Source: Puffinus mauretanicus (taxonomy: Eukaryota > Chordata > Aves > Procellariiformes > Procellariidae). From it: DNA of 64,000 nucleotides. Shown in pieces: positions 40,641 through 51,620 of the stretch (position 1 is its first letter; every line of letters begins with the position of its first letter). A model generated the notes under the pieces. That model was not told the DNA's origin and searched no databases. It saw nothing but the letters and a program-made list of their open reading frames with translations. The DNA lies in contig JAJKFH010002485.1 in the NCBI GenBank assembly GCA_023333565.1, forward strand, positions 1,364,001 to 1,428,000, given 5' to 3'. The translations under genes were made by a program, and so were the position numbers.

Positions 40641-41039
40641 ACATTTAAAATGCAATAAAAAGCTGGCAAGTAACGGCACGGCACCAAACACAAATGGAAG
40701 CCCGCTGCCCGCTGCCTTTCCCGTGCCCCCTCCCCCTTGGCAGCAACCGTCCAGCTGCTTTAATGTGCACTTGTTTGCAGAGTCCCGGAGGCATTTTTTT
40801 TCCTCAAGCATGCTGCAACCCTCATTGACACAGCCGAATATCATGAAAATAATACAACCCTGTAGCACGCTATAGATGGTGCTAAAAATACTTCTGTTCT
40901 CAGGGAGGATCACAGCGTTGGGCACATCGCGGCAGGTTGGGGGCTCCGGGGGTTTTGTTTTGGGTTGGGATGGGATGGGGGATTTTTTGAGAGAAGCACT
41001 CGAGCCTCCTCCGAGAGTGGTGTCAGGCATTGGTGGGTG

Positions 41040-41470
41040 TGCCGGCTGCACTCACTGACTTCTTGTTTCCAGCTGGGCAAGGCTATTGTGAGCGTATTCA
41101 GCCAATGCACTCATGAAACTGGATAAATGGATTAGTGGATCAGAGACACCATCGGCATCTTCAAAAGGAAAACAGCAGCCTGCAAAAAGACTGACATTTG
41201 TGTACTGGGGCAGAGGGTGTGTGAATGCTCTGCCTCCTCCAAAGGGACAAGACAGTGATAAACTTTCCACACTGACCACCTCACTTTGTGCTACAATTGA
41301 CCAACAAAATAAATGGATTGCTTCATTGTTTTTGAACCGTAGGCAGCACAGGGAAAGTGCTACTTGCGCAGCAACAAAGGACAATGTATTGTGTGGGGCC
41401 AACAGCTCAAAATAAAACCTTTAATTATCTACGGGTCAGCCATAAATCTGGAATAAAAATAAACGTTACT
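41040..41470. promoter_or_regulatory. Candidate conserved block with a 100-codon open frame
   Basis: Repeat-free, balanced-composition sequence about 6.3-6.7 kb downstream of the IRX1 stop. It holds a plus-strand frame of 100 codons (41113-41415) and a minus-strand one of 116 codons (41052-41402). AATAAA motifs follow at about 41411, 41452 and 41458. I recognise no protein domain, so a regulatory role is more likely than coding. Confidence 0.35.
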
Positions 41471-42084
41471 TTTTAAACTCGCCTTTAATCTGCACGGAGT
41501 TTACACCGTCGCTTTCTATTCTCTCAGGAGAGGCACTACCAGGACTCGGTGCGTGCCCCACGTTTGCATTTTTGCATTAGCTTGACTCCAGAGGAACATG
41601 TTGGGAAACAAGTTTGGCTATCAGACGTGAAGGATGTCTGTAATGCTAATTAAAGTGAGTAAAAATAGATAAAAGACATTTTTTTCCACTTTTTTTCCAA
41701 ACACCCATGCATGTATTCTCTTCACATACAAAAAAGAGAAGCCAAAACTAATGTTAATAACGGTGATGGAACTCGAGTAAATTAATTCCTCACAGAAGTA
41801 CATTGTTTAGTTTTAAGAGCTCATATTTTCAAAGTCTTAAATTTTGAACACCTATTTCTATGGGGTTTTCAGTCTCCTGGTACTTCCAGCGATTCCTGTC
41901 CACATGGCTGGTTTTACAGGCAAGCTATGAACGGCCCTGCATGGGGGCAACGCACAATGGGGAACACCAACCTCGCCAGGAGCCGTTTATGTAGCTTTTC
42001 ACTGGAAAACACACCACGCAGGCCATGTTTATTACATGTTCCAGTGGTTTACTTGATTTGTTAGTCCCAGGTAAGATTTACTGC
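41471..42084. other. Intergenic sequence before the downstream CpG islands
   Basis: AT-rich, no gene or repeat recognised. Confidence 0.4.
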
Positions 42085-43220
42085 CGAAACGTAAAACTTG
42101 GCGGCTCGAAGCCTGGAATCGGGCCCCACGTCCCTCCTCGCCGCAGCCCCCACGCCGCCGGCGGTGGGCTCAGGCCCTGCCGGCCACCTCTGCGGCCCTT
42201 CCCGGTGAGGGGGACCGGCGGTCCCGCATGGCATGGCTCCACGTCTGCCTCCCGCTTCCCGCAGCCCGGCGGGACCTTCCCCAGCCAGTGTAGGCCACGG
42301 CCGCCTGACCCATGGCGGGCAGCTGGGTTTCGGGCCCTGCGGGTGGCACATGCGGGCCCGGGGCTCCCCTCCGTCCTCCAGCAGGCCTGCGGGGAGGCAG
42401 GCACTGCCAAACGCGGGGTGGTCGAGCAGATGGCTGGGGGGCCTCAGTCCCGGATTGAGCCCGGGGCAGGGGGAAGGAGGCCGCGTGCCGGGCTCCATGT
42501 TTTGAGGCTCCCTTTCGCAGAGCACTTGTTACTCATCAGCCCTTCCCCTGCGCTGCTGCTGTGCCGACAGCCTGCCCAGCCTGCCGCCGCCAGCCCCGGC
42601 CATTCTTTACACCTCGCCTTTTAAGGACATTCGGGAATTAAAAAAATAAAAATAAAAAAAAAAAAAAAAGAAACAGAAAAAAAACAACAAAAAACACCAA
42701 ACCAAAAACCCAACAACGTCAGGACTGGCCCGGCGCTGGAGACCCCCTGTAACACCTTCCCCCCGCCGGCGGGCTGGGGCCCGTTGGCCAGGCAGGGCCA
42801 CCCCGGTCAGCCTGACCCCCTTCCCCGCCCCGGGGTGCCCACCCGACATGGCGGGCGCCGGGCAGCCTCCCTCTCCCCTGGCCGAGGGGGACGGGGCGAA
42901 AGGCAGCGCCCCGGCAGCCCCTTCCCCGTGGCCGGGCCGGCGGGGAGACGGCGTGGGGCGGCGGGGCTGGCCGGGGCAGGGGAGCCGCGGCTGCGGGAGT
43001 CCCACCGGGCGGAACTAAAGCCGGACCCGCATTGTCCCCCATCTGTGGCCGGGTTATTTCAGTACGAGCCTGTTTAACACGGGGCCGGTGGCCGGCAGCG
43101 GCGAAGAGCCATCTCTCCTGCCGGCCCCCGCCTCCCCGCCCCCGCCGCTCCCCGCTCTTTGTAATGGTCTCATCTACAAGGACGACTGAAACTTTATAGT
43201 GCATGATTCATAGAGCGGGG
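42085..43220. promoter_or_regulatory. CpG island about 4.5-5.7 kb downstream of IRX1
   Basis: Two GC-rich halves (42085-42620 and 42718-43220) are split by an A-rich tract at 42636-42717. Open frames up to 199 residues (42025-42624 plus) are P/G/A/R-rich, and there is no domain or homolog that I recognise. Confidence 0.6.
42636..42717. repeat. A-rich tract inside a CpG island
   Basis: About 80 bases of A runs broken by T, G and C, ending in CAAAC/CCAAAC units. It could be the decayed A-rich tail of a retroposon insertion, but no body is recognisable. Confidence 0.7.
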
Positions 43221-43345
43221 CTGCGCTCGGAGCCGCGGTGCATATTACATTAATCAGTGTCAGGCCACTAAAACAGAGATATGAATATGAATTCTCCATA
43301 TTGCAGGGGAGATAAATGTGCTTGTGAATAATTGATCGGCGCCCA
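43150..43345. promoter_or_regulatory. Candidate conserved regulatory block
   Basis: Repeat-free sequence at the edge of the CpG island with TACATTAATCAG, GATATGAATATGAATTC and TAATTGATCGG. The mix of homeodomain and octamer-like sites fits a developmental enhancer. No coding potential is visible. Confidence 0.35.
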
Positions 43346-43348
43346 TGA

Positions 43349-43384
43349 AAAAAAAAAAAGAAAAAAAAGAACAAAAAAAAAAAA
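43349..43384. repeat. A-rich tract
   Basis: Runs of A separated by single G or C. Simple low complexity. Confidence 0.85.
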
Positions 43385-43439
43385 GGCTGGAGGGGGGTGA
43401 GAGGAAAACATGGTCACACAATGAAAGTTACCGGGAGAT

Positions 43440-43590
43440 GTAACGAGCCCCGCGATGAGGGCCGGTGCGGGGCTCACGGCGCAGCCGGCGGGGGCGGGGG
43501 CGCGCAGCCGCGCCCCGGAGCGCGCCCCCGCTACGGCTCCTGCCGGCAGCGGCTGCGGGGCTGCTCCAGTTTAGGAGCCAGCGCGTCAAA
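43440..43590. promoter_or_regulatory. Small CpG island
   Basis: About 150 bases of CpG-dense sequence between A-rich tracts. Probably part of the same island field as 42085-43220. Confidence 0.45.
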
Positions 43591-44181
43591 AACTCAACCA
43601 AAGCAACAAAAAGGGATGACAGGAGCCGGGAACGATAGCAATCATAGGAACGAGCCAGTTTAAGCACATGCGCCCTACTAATTTTCTCTTTCCCCTTCTC
43701 CGGGCCTTTTTTTTTTCCCCTAGCTAAAAATAGACTTCTTTTTCAGAATAAAATAGAAAAGAATAAAAAATGAGGCATGCATACCAATGAGCACGTTTCA
43801 TAACTACGTCTCTGTGACAAAGCCAAATCCCCGTGAAGCTGCCGTTTGCTTTTAGTGTGTTCTGGCAACTGCTAATTTCGGAGTTTGCTGAACTCGAGAT
43901 TATATCAACTTTTCAGGGTTCTTTCTGCACAGATTTCTGCCATTCTTCTGTTAGTGCTAAGTAAATAATAACAGAAACAAGACAGGGAGACAATTTTTAC
44001 TGGGGGAGGATGGAAGATTATGCAAACATATATGAAAAATGTTTTCTGCCATAGCACAAAATATGTATCTTGGCACTCGGCTGTTGTTCTAAAAGAAGTA
44101 TTACTCGATGTGGCTCCCATCCGATTCAATGCAAATTTTCCTATTGCCTTTATTTATAAGGTTCGGGTACCCTCATCGCTT

Positions 44182-44205
44182 AAAAAAAAAAAAAAAAAAA
44201 AAAAA
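44182..44205. repeat. Poly(A) run of 24
   Basis: Twenty-four consecutive A bases. The upstream 150 bases could belong to an inserted processed sequence, but I do not recognise one. Confidence 0.9.
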
Positions 44206-44439
44206 GGTGGGAAACTAGGACTTTCCAATTTACTCTTATCACTTCGAAGCATTCCCAATTAAGGCAAATCGTTTAGCTTAAGCTTCTCCTTTATTATTCT
44301 CCCTATACTCTGGTATTTGCTGGTATACATCTGCCAGGGTGGATCTCAATGAAAATGGAAAATACGACAGAAAAACTACAAATTATTTTCCTCCCAGGGT
44401 GACGTAAACGATCACTCCGAGCACGGCTCACGTGACAAG

Positions 44440-45130
44440 CGAAACCTAGGAAATATGGAGCCCCCGTTCCCCCCCCAAACGGGGCGCGCTCGGCGGGGCG
44501 GGCGGGGGCGGTGTGTGCGCATCCCGCACGGCCCCGCACGGCCCCGCACCGCACGGCCCCGCACACCGCGGCGCACCGGCAGCCTCCGCGGGCTCCGTGC
44601 GATAATGCAATGACCGCGGGCACGCGTCCGCTCTCGCTGAAACTTCCTCCGGGAGAAACGGCCACCTCGGCGTGGCTAGTGGGGGACACAAACGACATTA
44701 CATCTCTCCTTCGGGTGACAGCTAGGCTAAGGCAGCGGCCCTCGGGGGCTGCTGGGCGCTTAGGCACGCACCACGCGAGAGCTCTTCTCACGCGAACAAC
44801 ACGATGTCTCTCAGCTCGGCGCTGCAGCTGGCCTTATTACTTTGGGGCTTTCCCTTTCCTAAGGGGAAGCCACTTGCGCTCCTGTCCAGACGCTTTGGAA
44901 GCGGCTCGAGCACCCTCCGCCCCAGCACGCAGCCCGCGGCTCCGCCGCGCTCCTCCCGCCGCCGGCAGGCAGCTCGCCGGGCCGCCAGCCGAGGGGAGAG
45001 GCTGGAGCCGGGTGCTTCGCCCCATCCGCGGCAAACGCTCCGGGCGCGGTGGGAAGAGGCGGTGGACGGTGCTGGCTCGGCGCTGACCCCTCGGGGCTTC
45101 ACCCCCGCCGTAACCCCCTCAGCTGGCTGG
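44440..45130. promoter_or_regulatory. CpG island 2.6-3.3 kb downstream of the IRX1 stop
   Basis: CpG-dense, with repeated GCACGGCCCC units at about 44527-44565 and a CACGTGAC site at about 44429-44436 at its edge. The frames on both strands are compositional. Being 3' of a gene, it needs an explanation other than the IRX1 promoter. Confidence 0.65.
44527..44568. repeat. Short GC-rich tandem repeat
   Basis: Four near-copies of GCACGGCCCC, one interrupted by an extra CGCAC. Confidence 0.85.
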
Positions 45131-45369
45131 GGAGGGAAGCATCACAACTGTTGGCGTTACTGGGGGGAAAGGGGGTGGGAAATTCGAACAAGCAGATGGA
45201 AAAAAAAAATCAAGTTCTGCAGCAGAGTCTGCTCTAGAGATGCTGAGGCTTCCACCAGCGGAACACTGCCAGCCAGATAACTAGTGGGAATTATCACTCT
45301 CCGGAGGATAATCAAAACTGGAAGCACACTCCGGAGGATGTTGCTGGCTTTCTGGCTGAGTTAAAGGCG

Positions 45370-45975
45370 GGCAGCCTCCCCCTACCCACCCCCGGCAGAG
45401 TAGGGCAGAGCCGCGGGCCGGCACCCCCGGCTGCCGCCGCGCCGGGCGAGGGTACGGCGCCGTCCGCAGCCCACAGAGGGCGCTGCGAGCCTGCCCAAAG
45501 CCGGGCCCGCGCCCCGCCGCTCGGCTCCGCTCGGAACCGCTCGGCTCCGCTCGGAACCGCTGGGAACCGTTCGGCGCTGCCCGCCGCTGTCGGTGAGGGA
45601 GCGGGAGCGCGCGCGTGCAGACGCGCCGGGACACCGGCAGAGGCACCGCCTGCCTCGCGCTCGGTGGTTAGGTCCCTGCTGACGTTACCGCGCCGCAGAG
45701 CGATCCCCTCGCCGCTCCCCCCAAGCCGACTTGGCACCGCTGCCTTCCCTCCGCCTCGCAGAGCACCGCTGCGCCCTTTTTACACGCCACCTCCCCTCCT
45801 GGAGGAGCGGTGTCCGGGCGGCGGAGGGGGCCGGGGCCGGGGCGGCGGCACCCCGATACGCCGGGTTGCTGGGGGCCGGCTGCGCCGCCCGCGAGGAATT
45901 TGGGAAGCGGGCCTGGGGGGGGGGGGGGCGAGGGGCAGCCGGTGCGGGGCTGCAGCTATTTCTTTTGAACTGATA
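45370..45975. promoter_or_regulatory. CpG island 1.8-2.4 kb downstream of the IRX1 stop
   Basis: GC-rich, with a 20-base tandem duplication at 45521-45560 and a G run at about 45915-45928. Open frames exist on both strands (141 residues minus, 127 plus), with no recognisable domain. Confidence 0.65.
45521..45560. repeat. 20-bp tandem duplication
   Basis: Two identical adjacent copies of TCGGCTCCGCTCGGAACCGC, followed by a partial degenerate third copy. Confidence 0.95.
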
Positions 45976-47399
45976 GGAAAGAGAAAGCAATTCCATCAGG
46001 TTCACACCGGCACTGATCTGACGCGCCGTTTGGCTTTACAGGCGTGAAGTCCTTTTCCTTCCTTTTTTTTTTTTTTTTTAAAAAAAAGACGTCTTCCCTC
46101 TCCCTTTTCCTCACCGAAAGCTAAGTTATTATGGATTGGTTAAAACTGTAGTAGACTCTTTTGTTGGAACCGTTACCAGCGCGGGACTGCCTGTGATTTA
46201 GGAAAGCAAAACAACTAAAAGCCAGAAACCAAACTAATTGATGCTATGCTGGAACGGCGGGATGTCAAAATGAGTCTCTTTTCAGATATCCCGCACAAAA
46301 TCTATTTCGTCTGATCTGTTTCTCTGATCCATCTGAAAAACGCAAAAAGTAGAAGCCTACTGCCCCCACTGCTTTGTCAACAGATCTCTGAGCGATAGTT
46401 TACCGAGACCCCTCTTTGCTTGAGATGATTTTGCAGCTAAATCAAGATCAATATTCTGATCTCCGACAAAAATTTTATTAATATTTTATTTGAAAATCTC
46501 ATCTTGTTTCCGACAAGTCCTGGTCTGAGGTTGGTTCAGTTTGGATAGGGCGTCACCACATTATTTCTTAATGACTTTCCCAGCTGCTTCTTTCCATTTT
46601 CCACCATCAACAACCATCTGGTATCTTATTAGCACCTCAATGCTCATTTAGTTTTCTCATTTAGGAGAAAAAAGAAGTAAACACTCAAAATATTACACCT
46701 TTTAACGGACCGTCTTTGGAAGATTAATGCCTTTATAAACCGATAGATTGTCTCTCTCGGTCTCTTTTTAACTAACAGATCGGAATCGCAGAACTTTCTT
46801 CTGGGAAGTGCAAGAGCTGCCATTTTTTTTTTCTGCTAAGATTATGCTTAATATCACAGGGAAAAATCTTTCACAGTCATATTTCCGCTGTGTTTATTTA
46901 GAGCGTAAATCGTTGAAAAGAATTCTATTTCCTAATCTATTATTTTTTTCGGTTTCGGTCGGAATGTATACCAAAGCACTAAAGCTCTTGATCCAATTTA
47001 GGAACCGGTTTGGACAGCAAAGTTATACACTAGGGAACTGTGAGAAAACTCGTCCCTTTCATTTTCAAGAATGTATTTTATAACGTAAGTGGAAGTCCAT
47101 TTATTTTCGGAAAATGGATACTACAGAACACGTCTGATTCATCACAATTGAAAAAATAACTTTAATTACTAGTCAAGAACCGGCTTCACTCGGCTTCTTA
47201 AATTTACGTGTACGAAAAGGGAAGCTCGCAGCTTGTTTTCGACAAAATACCTACAAGAGTCATTAAAAGCTTGGATTTGGTACTTTAAGTTTCAGGTACC
47301 CAAAGCCAAAAAGACTTGACTTTTTAGAAAACAGATTATAAATGTTTGAATAGATTTGTAATATATGTATAAGATCTGCAGCAACAGAATACATACCTG
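45976..47399. other. IRX1 3' flank
   Basis: The sequence returns to AT-rich, non-repetitive DNA with a T/A run at about 46060-46087. Extra AATAAA motifs on the minus strand at 46474-46490 could serve a longer IRX1 transcript. I see no separate gene. Confidence 0.5.
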
Positions 47400-47744
47400 A
47401 AGAGAGCTCATAATTTCATTTAGTTTATTAGACAAAAATATATGATTTAGACAAGTTTTGCTGACGCGCTATTTACAATCTGAAATCACTCTATATACAG
47501 AAAAAACACAAACACATGGGAAACATTTACCAAACAAATAATCCAAGAATGGTTAGAATAACACGATCTGAAATGGTACAATGAAGAAGGGGATCCATCT
47601 ACAGATTTGTGTAATCGCTTTTATGGATTTGCACCACCTTATTGCAAAAAGAGATTGATGGGAGCCGTTTATATCGTTTCCTTTTTTTTTTTTTTTCTGT
47701 CCTTAATACCAGTCTCTGTAATATTTTTTCACCAAACCATTTAA
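47400..47744 (-). other. IRX1: IRX1 3' untranslated region (predicted)
   Basis: This runs from the base after the TGA stop to a few bases past the first canonical poly(A) signal on the minus strand. The length of about 320-345 bases fits the short 3' UTR I expect for vertebrate IRX1. The exact cleavage site is inferred. More AATAAA motifs at 46474-46479 and 46485-46490 could give a longer form. Confidence 0.6.
47424..47429 (-). terminator. IRX1: Poly(A) signal AATAAA for IRX1
   Basis: TTTATT on the plus strand reads AATAAA on the gene strand. It is the first canonical signal after the stop codon, about 316 bases downstream, and a GT-containing stretch follows it. Confidence 0.6.
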
Positions 47745-47802
47745 TCAAGCGGAAGGGAGAGCTGTTAAAATTCTCGGTGCTCCCTCTTGCTGAGCCAAAG
47801 AG
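47745..47802 (-). CDS. IRX1: IRX1 coding exon 4 (C-terminus and stop)
   Basis: The exon has 58 coding bases. The acceptor reads CCCCTGCAG|CTCTTTGG, with the first exon base at 47802. After the two bases carried from exon 3 it reads [19 protein letters not shown] followed by TGA (complement of 47745-47747). This is the conserved IRX1 C-terminal peptide, which confirms the phases of introns 2 and 3. Confidence 0.93.
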
Positions 47803-50800
47803 CTGCAGGGGGGAAGGGAGGAAGGAAAAAAAAAAAGACGTAACAATCTTTCAGGGAAAAAAAAAAGAAAAGAGAATCCTTTCCTATAATTGCCTGTCTA
47901 TTGCTATAGCATCCTAGTATTAGTTAATTGCACAGAAATCATTGTCAGTGGTGTAATTAACACAAGAACTTTGAGGTCTGTTAAGTTTCAGAAAAGTTAC
48001 AGGCTGGCTATGTACAATTGCAATTTAGCCTAACTTTGAAAAGATTACAGGAACTTCTGTGTTGTTCTTGTTGTCTGTATGTATTATTATGGTGATGATT
48101 AGGTGTTATAATTAGTCTTTATTATTCAAACACTCTGTTTCACATAAGTAACATTCCTGCAGTGAAAACAAACAAACAAACTCACTTGTCACGGACAGGC
48201 TGGAAGGGCGATTTTAGCGGCTGAGGTGGGGATTCAGTTCTTGGTACATTTTCTCTTTCTAGAAGGAGACAGAAGAAAAAAAAAAAAAAAAAACAACAAA
48301 AACAGGAGAACCATTTTAGAATAAAAACAATAAAAATCTGGACGGTGTGCAGAGAACACACCTCCCTCTCACCCTCTTGTTCAGACGTGTGTAGGTGTAT
48401 GTGTGTGTGTGTGTGTGTACAGCACTATTCCCTACTTTCAATATTTAAGGAGTATGCAAGCTTTTCCTGACACATATTAGATTGTCATTGAAATTATTGG
48501 GAGATGAGGATCAGGAAGGAAAGCAAAACTCAAAGAATATGTTTCACAGAGCTATCCCTGCATTCTCATCTTATTTGATGGGCGTATAGGGTGGGAATGT
48601 AATAGCCCACATGAAATGGGCTTGATGTATGCAATCAACATGCTCCAGGAAAAAAAATCAACGCTAGGGTAAACTGTCTGTAACTCCGTTAAAAGCAATC
48701 AGTTACACCAGGGCTGAATCTGACACCGTTCCTCAAGGAGAAGTTCATGTGCGTGCGTTGGGGGTGGAGGGAGAGGTGGATGCCCGATGCATTCATTACC
48801 TATGTGTTTGGGACTGGTCCTCTCTGAAGGTTTTTCACTGCTTAGGGCTCCCAGGGTTGCTGTTAAAACAGAAGGTTGTTGCTGGGCCTGGAGGTGGTGA
48901 TTGTGATGAGCAGCGTGGTGGTGATTTACTCCCAAAAAGGACCTCACATTGAGCAGGGAACTCTGAGTGAGGAAAGCCCCATTTGTCCAGTTGTGAAATT
49001 TGCCAATCTGGCATGTGTAGAGTCCATGGCTAGGGAGAAAAGCGGGGTGCTGGATCTGTGGGGAGGTGTGGTTAACCTGGGGAGGAGGGGGCGGAGGGGG
49101 GGAAGATTTCAGGGCACCGTCGGGACTGGTTGCCGTCTCTGCCAAAGACCAAATCTTGGGTTTGCTGTGAGATGGCATCTGTAAATTGTTCTGTCCCCCG
49201 GGAGTGATGATTCGCGTGCTGTTGTCAGAGGCCTCCTTCACCATGGCCAGCGCGTCTTTGGGTTTCAGCCCTTCAGACCCTGACAGTGCCAAATCCTTCT
49301 CCTTTTCCAAGTGCTCCTCTTCACTGCTTTGTCTCAGGAGCTCGGGCTTCTCCTCCTCTTCCTCGTTGCTCTGCTCCCCATCGTTCTCGTCGATTTTATC
49401 TATGTCTATGCTTTCCAGGTCGATTTCCTCGTCGTCTTCGTTCTTTTCGGGGTCCCCCTCATTGTCACTCCCGAAGAGGTTTGCATCTTCTTGGTCCTTA
49501 CTCCTGGAGCCCCAGGTCACCTTGTTCTCCTTCTTGAGCCGCCGGCGGGCGTTGGCGAACCAGGTGGAGACCTGGGTGAGGGTCATCTTGGTGATGATGG
49601 CCAGCATGATCTTCTCGCCCTTGGTGGGGTAGGGGTTCTTGCGGTGCTCGTTGAGCCAGGCCTTGAGGGTGCTGGTGCTCTCCCGGGTGGCGTTTTTGGG
49701 CCGCCCCGGGTCCCCGTACTGGAACTGTCCGTAGGGATAATAGCCGGGGGCGGTGTGGGCAGCAAAGGTAGCAGGGTGGACACCCGGATTATCTTTCAGC
49801 TCGTACTGGGAGCCCTGCAACACATTCAGACAAGCGGAGAGGAAAAAGCACATCAATTATCTCGTTAGCGTCTCTAACAGACCTGAATAGGCTACTCCGG
49901 GAGCCGGAATACGCCTTTGAGCGGTGCAAAGGGTCTTCACAGGCAAACTCAGCCCTCCCCGCTCCAGGCTCTTCACGTTTACATCCCCCCTTCTTGCTGG
50001 GAAAGGAAAAGAGAGGGGCTAAGATGGGCTCTGCCAGACATTATGCCTGTTTCCTCCGCAAACCAAACCAAATCAGACGGTGGAACTGCAGCAACTTCGC
50101 ATTCGCCTCGGCGAGACAATTTATCGTGCCCTCGAAATTATCAGGCAGAGAAAGCAGGTACTACACCACAGTTGTAGTACAAACTACTGCCTGCGCTCAA
50201 CGCCGCATTTATCTGCAAAATATCCAGGAGGATATTACGAATGCATGCAGCGCATTCTTCTTTGGCCCCAGATCTGCCTTTAAAAGGAGTTGGCGTGAGA
50301 CGAGACTGGGGAGATGAATGCACAACTTCAGTGCGAAGACACTTGTAATGTACGAGATTTTCCACACCCAAGGCAACTCCCCCACCCCCCGGCCCCCCAA
50401 ATCATACACTAAGATTCCGGTGTAAAACATTAACTTCTAACTGTTAGAAGAGCCTTTAAACTCTGGGATGAAAACTGATCCACGCATTGTAGAATATGGA
50501 TATGCAGACACTTTATCTCATAAGTTTTACTTTGATCTGGGCAGAGCAAACACAAATTGTTTGCAAGCGTTTAGAGACGGTGATTTATTTGCAATCAATA
50601 TTCTTTTTATCATCAGTAGTAAAACACAGCAAGTCAAATTATCCCATCAGGTGTTTTGTAAATAACATTTTATCTTTCTAGCAACCTCATTAGGCCTCAT
50701 TATTACCGCAAATTGTGAAGATATTAACTTAGCATTTTAGCTCTTGATTTACCAATGCTCAGAATTTTAGAATTTATTTCAAAATATCACCGTCATGGTA

Positions 50801-51582
50801 AATCACTGTAGTAAAATACCAGGATACTTTGCGAATAGGGAACAGAACTGTTCCTAAATAGCTAACATTTACAGCCGTTTTCTTTTTTTTTCTTGCTTCT
50901 AGTACAGTCTCGTTTTTTTTCTAGTCCAGAAATACATTCTTAGTATTACTCTTGCGAAATTTGTGTCAGCCTTATAAATGAACCTCTTCAAAAATGTCCG
51001 CGAAGAAACTAATCTAACTTTGTCAAACACTTAGAACGGAACATGTATGTTAATTTCAGAGACAAAGCTTATACACAAAGAGAAGACCGATGTAATTTTT
51101 GTAATGTGTTACAGAGTAGGCTTTCCGCACTCCCTTTATTCCGCTGTCTTTTGTTATTGTTGCTGAAATGATATTTTTTGCCTAATCTCTGTTGGGAATT
51201 CTTTTGAAGAAGCTACTTGTAAATCACTCATTGCTTCTGTCTCAACTTTTACTGCATTTCCAAAATCAAGGTTAAAAAAATTAGGAAATGCATGCTGTTA
51301 AATGTGCCTTCGTGGGAAATGTTTGCAGCACAAAATAATCTGTTTTCAGATGCTGATCCTTCTTCAACAGCATATCTACCTACTTGCCCACATATATGTG
51401 TTAAAAACCCTCGCAAGTTATGCCTTGCATGCACCCAGTTATAAACATTCCCACTTTTATGTTTTGGGGGAGAGGAAAGACAGGCATTTAGAAATTAAGT
51501 AGAAGCTATGCGTACCGCCGCCGAGAAATTTGGAGATACTAGCAACGAAAACGTTTCAACGACACCAGAGATAAAAGCAGTT

Positions 51583-51620
<38 letters not shown>

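Noticed and set aside
42025..43204. Frames of 199, 161 and 154 codons downstream of IRX1
   Set aside because: CpG-island composition on both strands, no domain, no splice structure consistent with a gene.
44020..44262. 80-codon frame ending in a poly-lysine run
   Set aside because: The lysines come from the poly(A) run at 44182-44205, and the preceding residues match nothing I know.
49186..49868. Long plus-strand open frames (148 and 185 codons) opposite IRX1 exon 2
   Set aside because: They lie exactly antisense to the homeodomain-encoding exon, have no domain, and follow from codon bias of the real gene.
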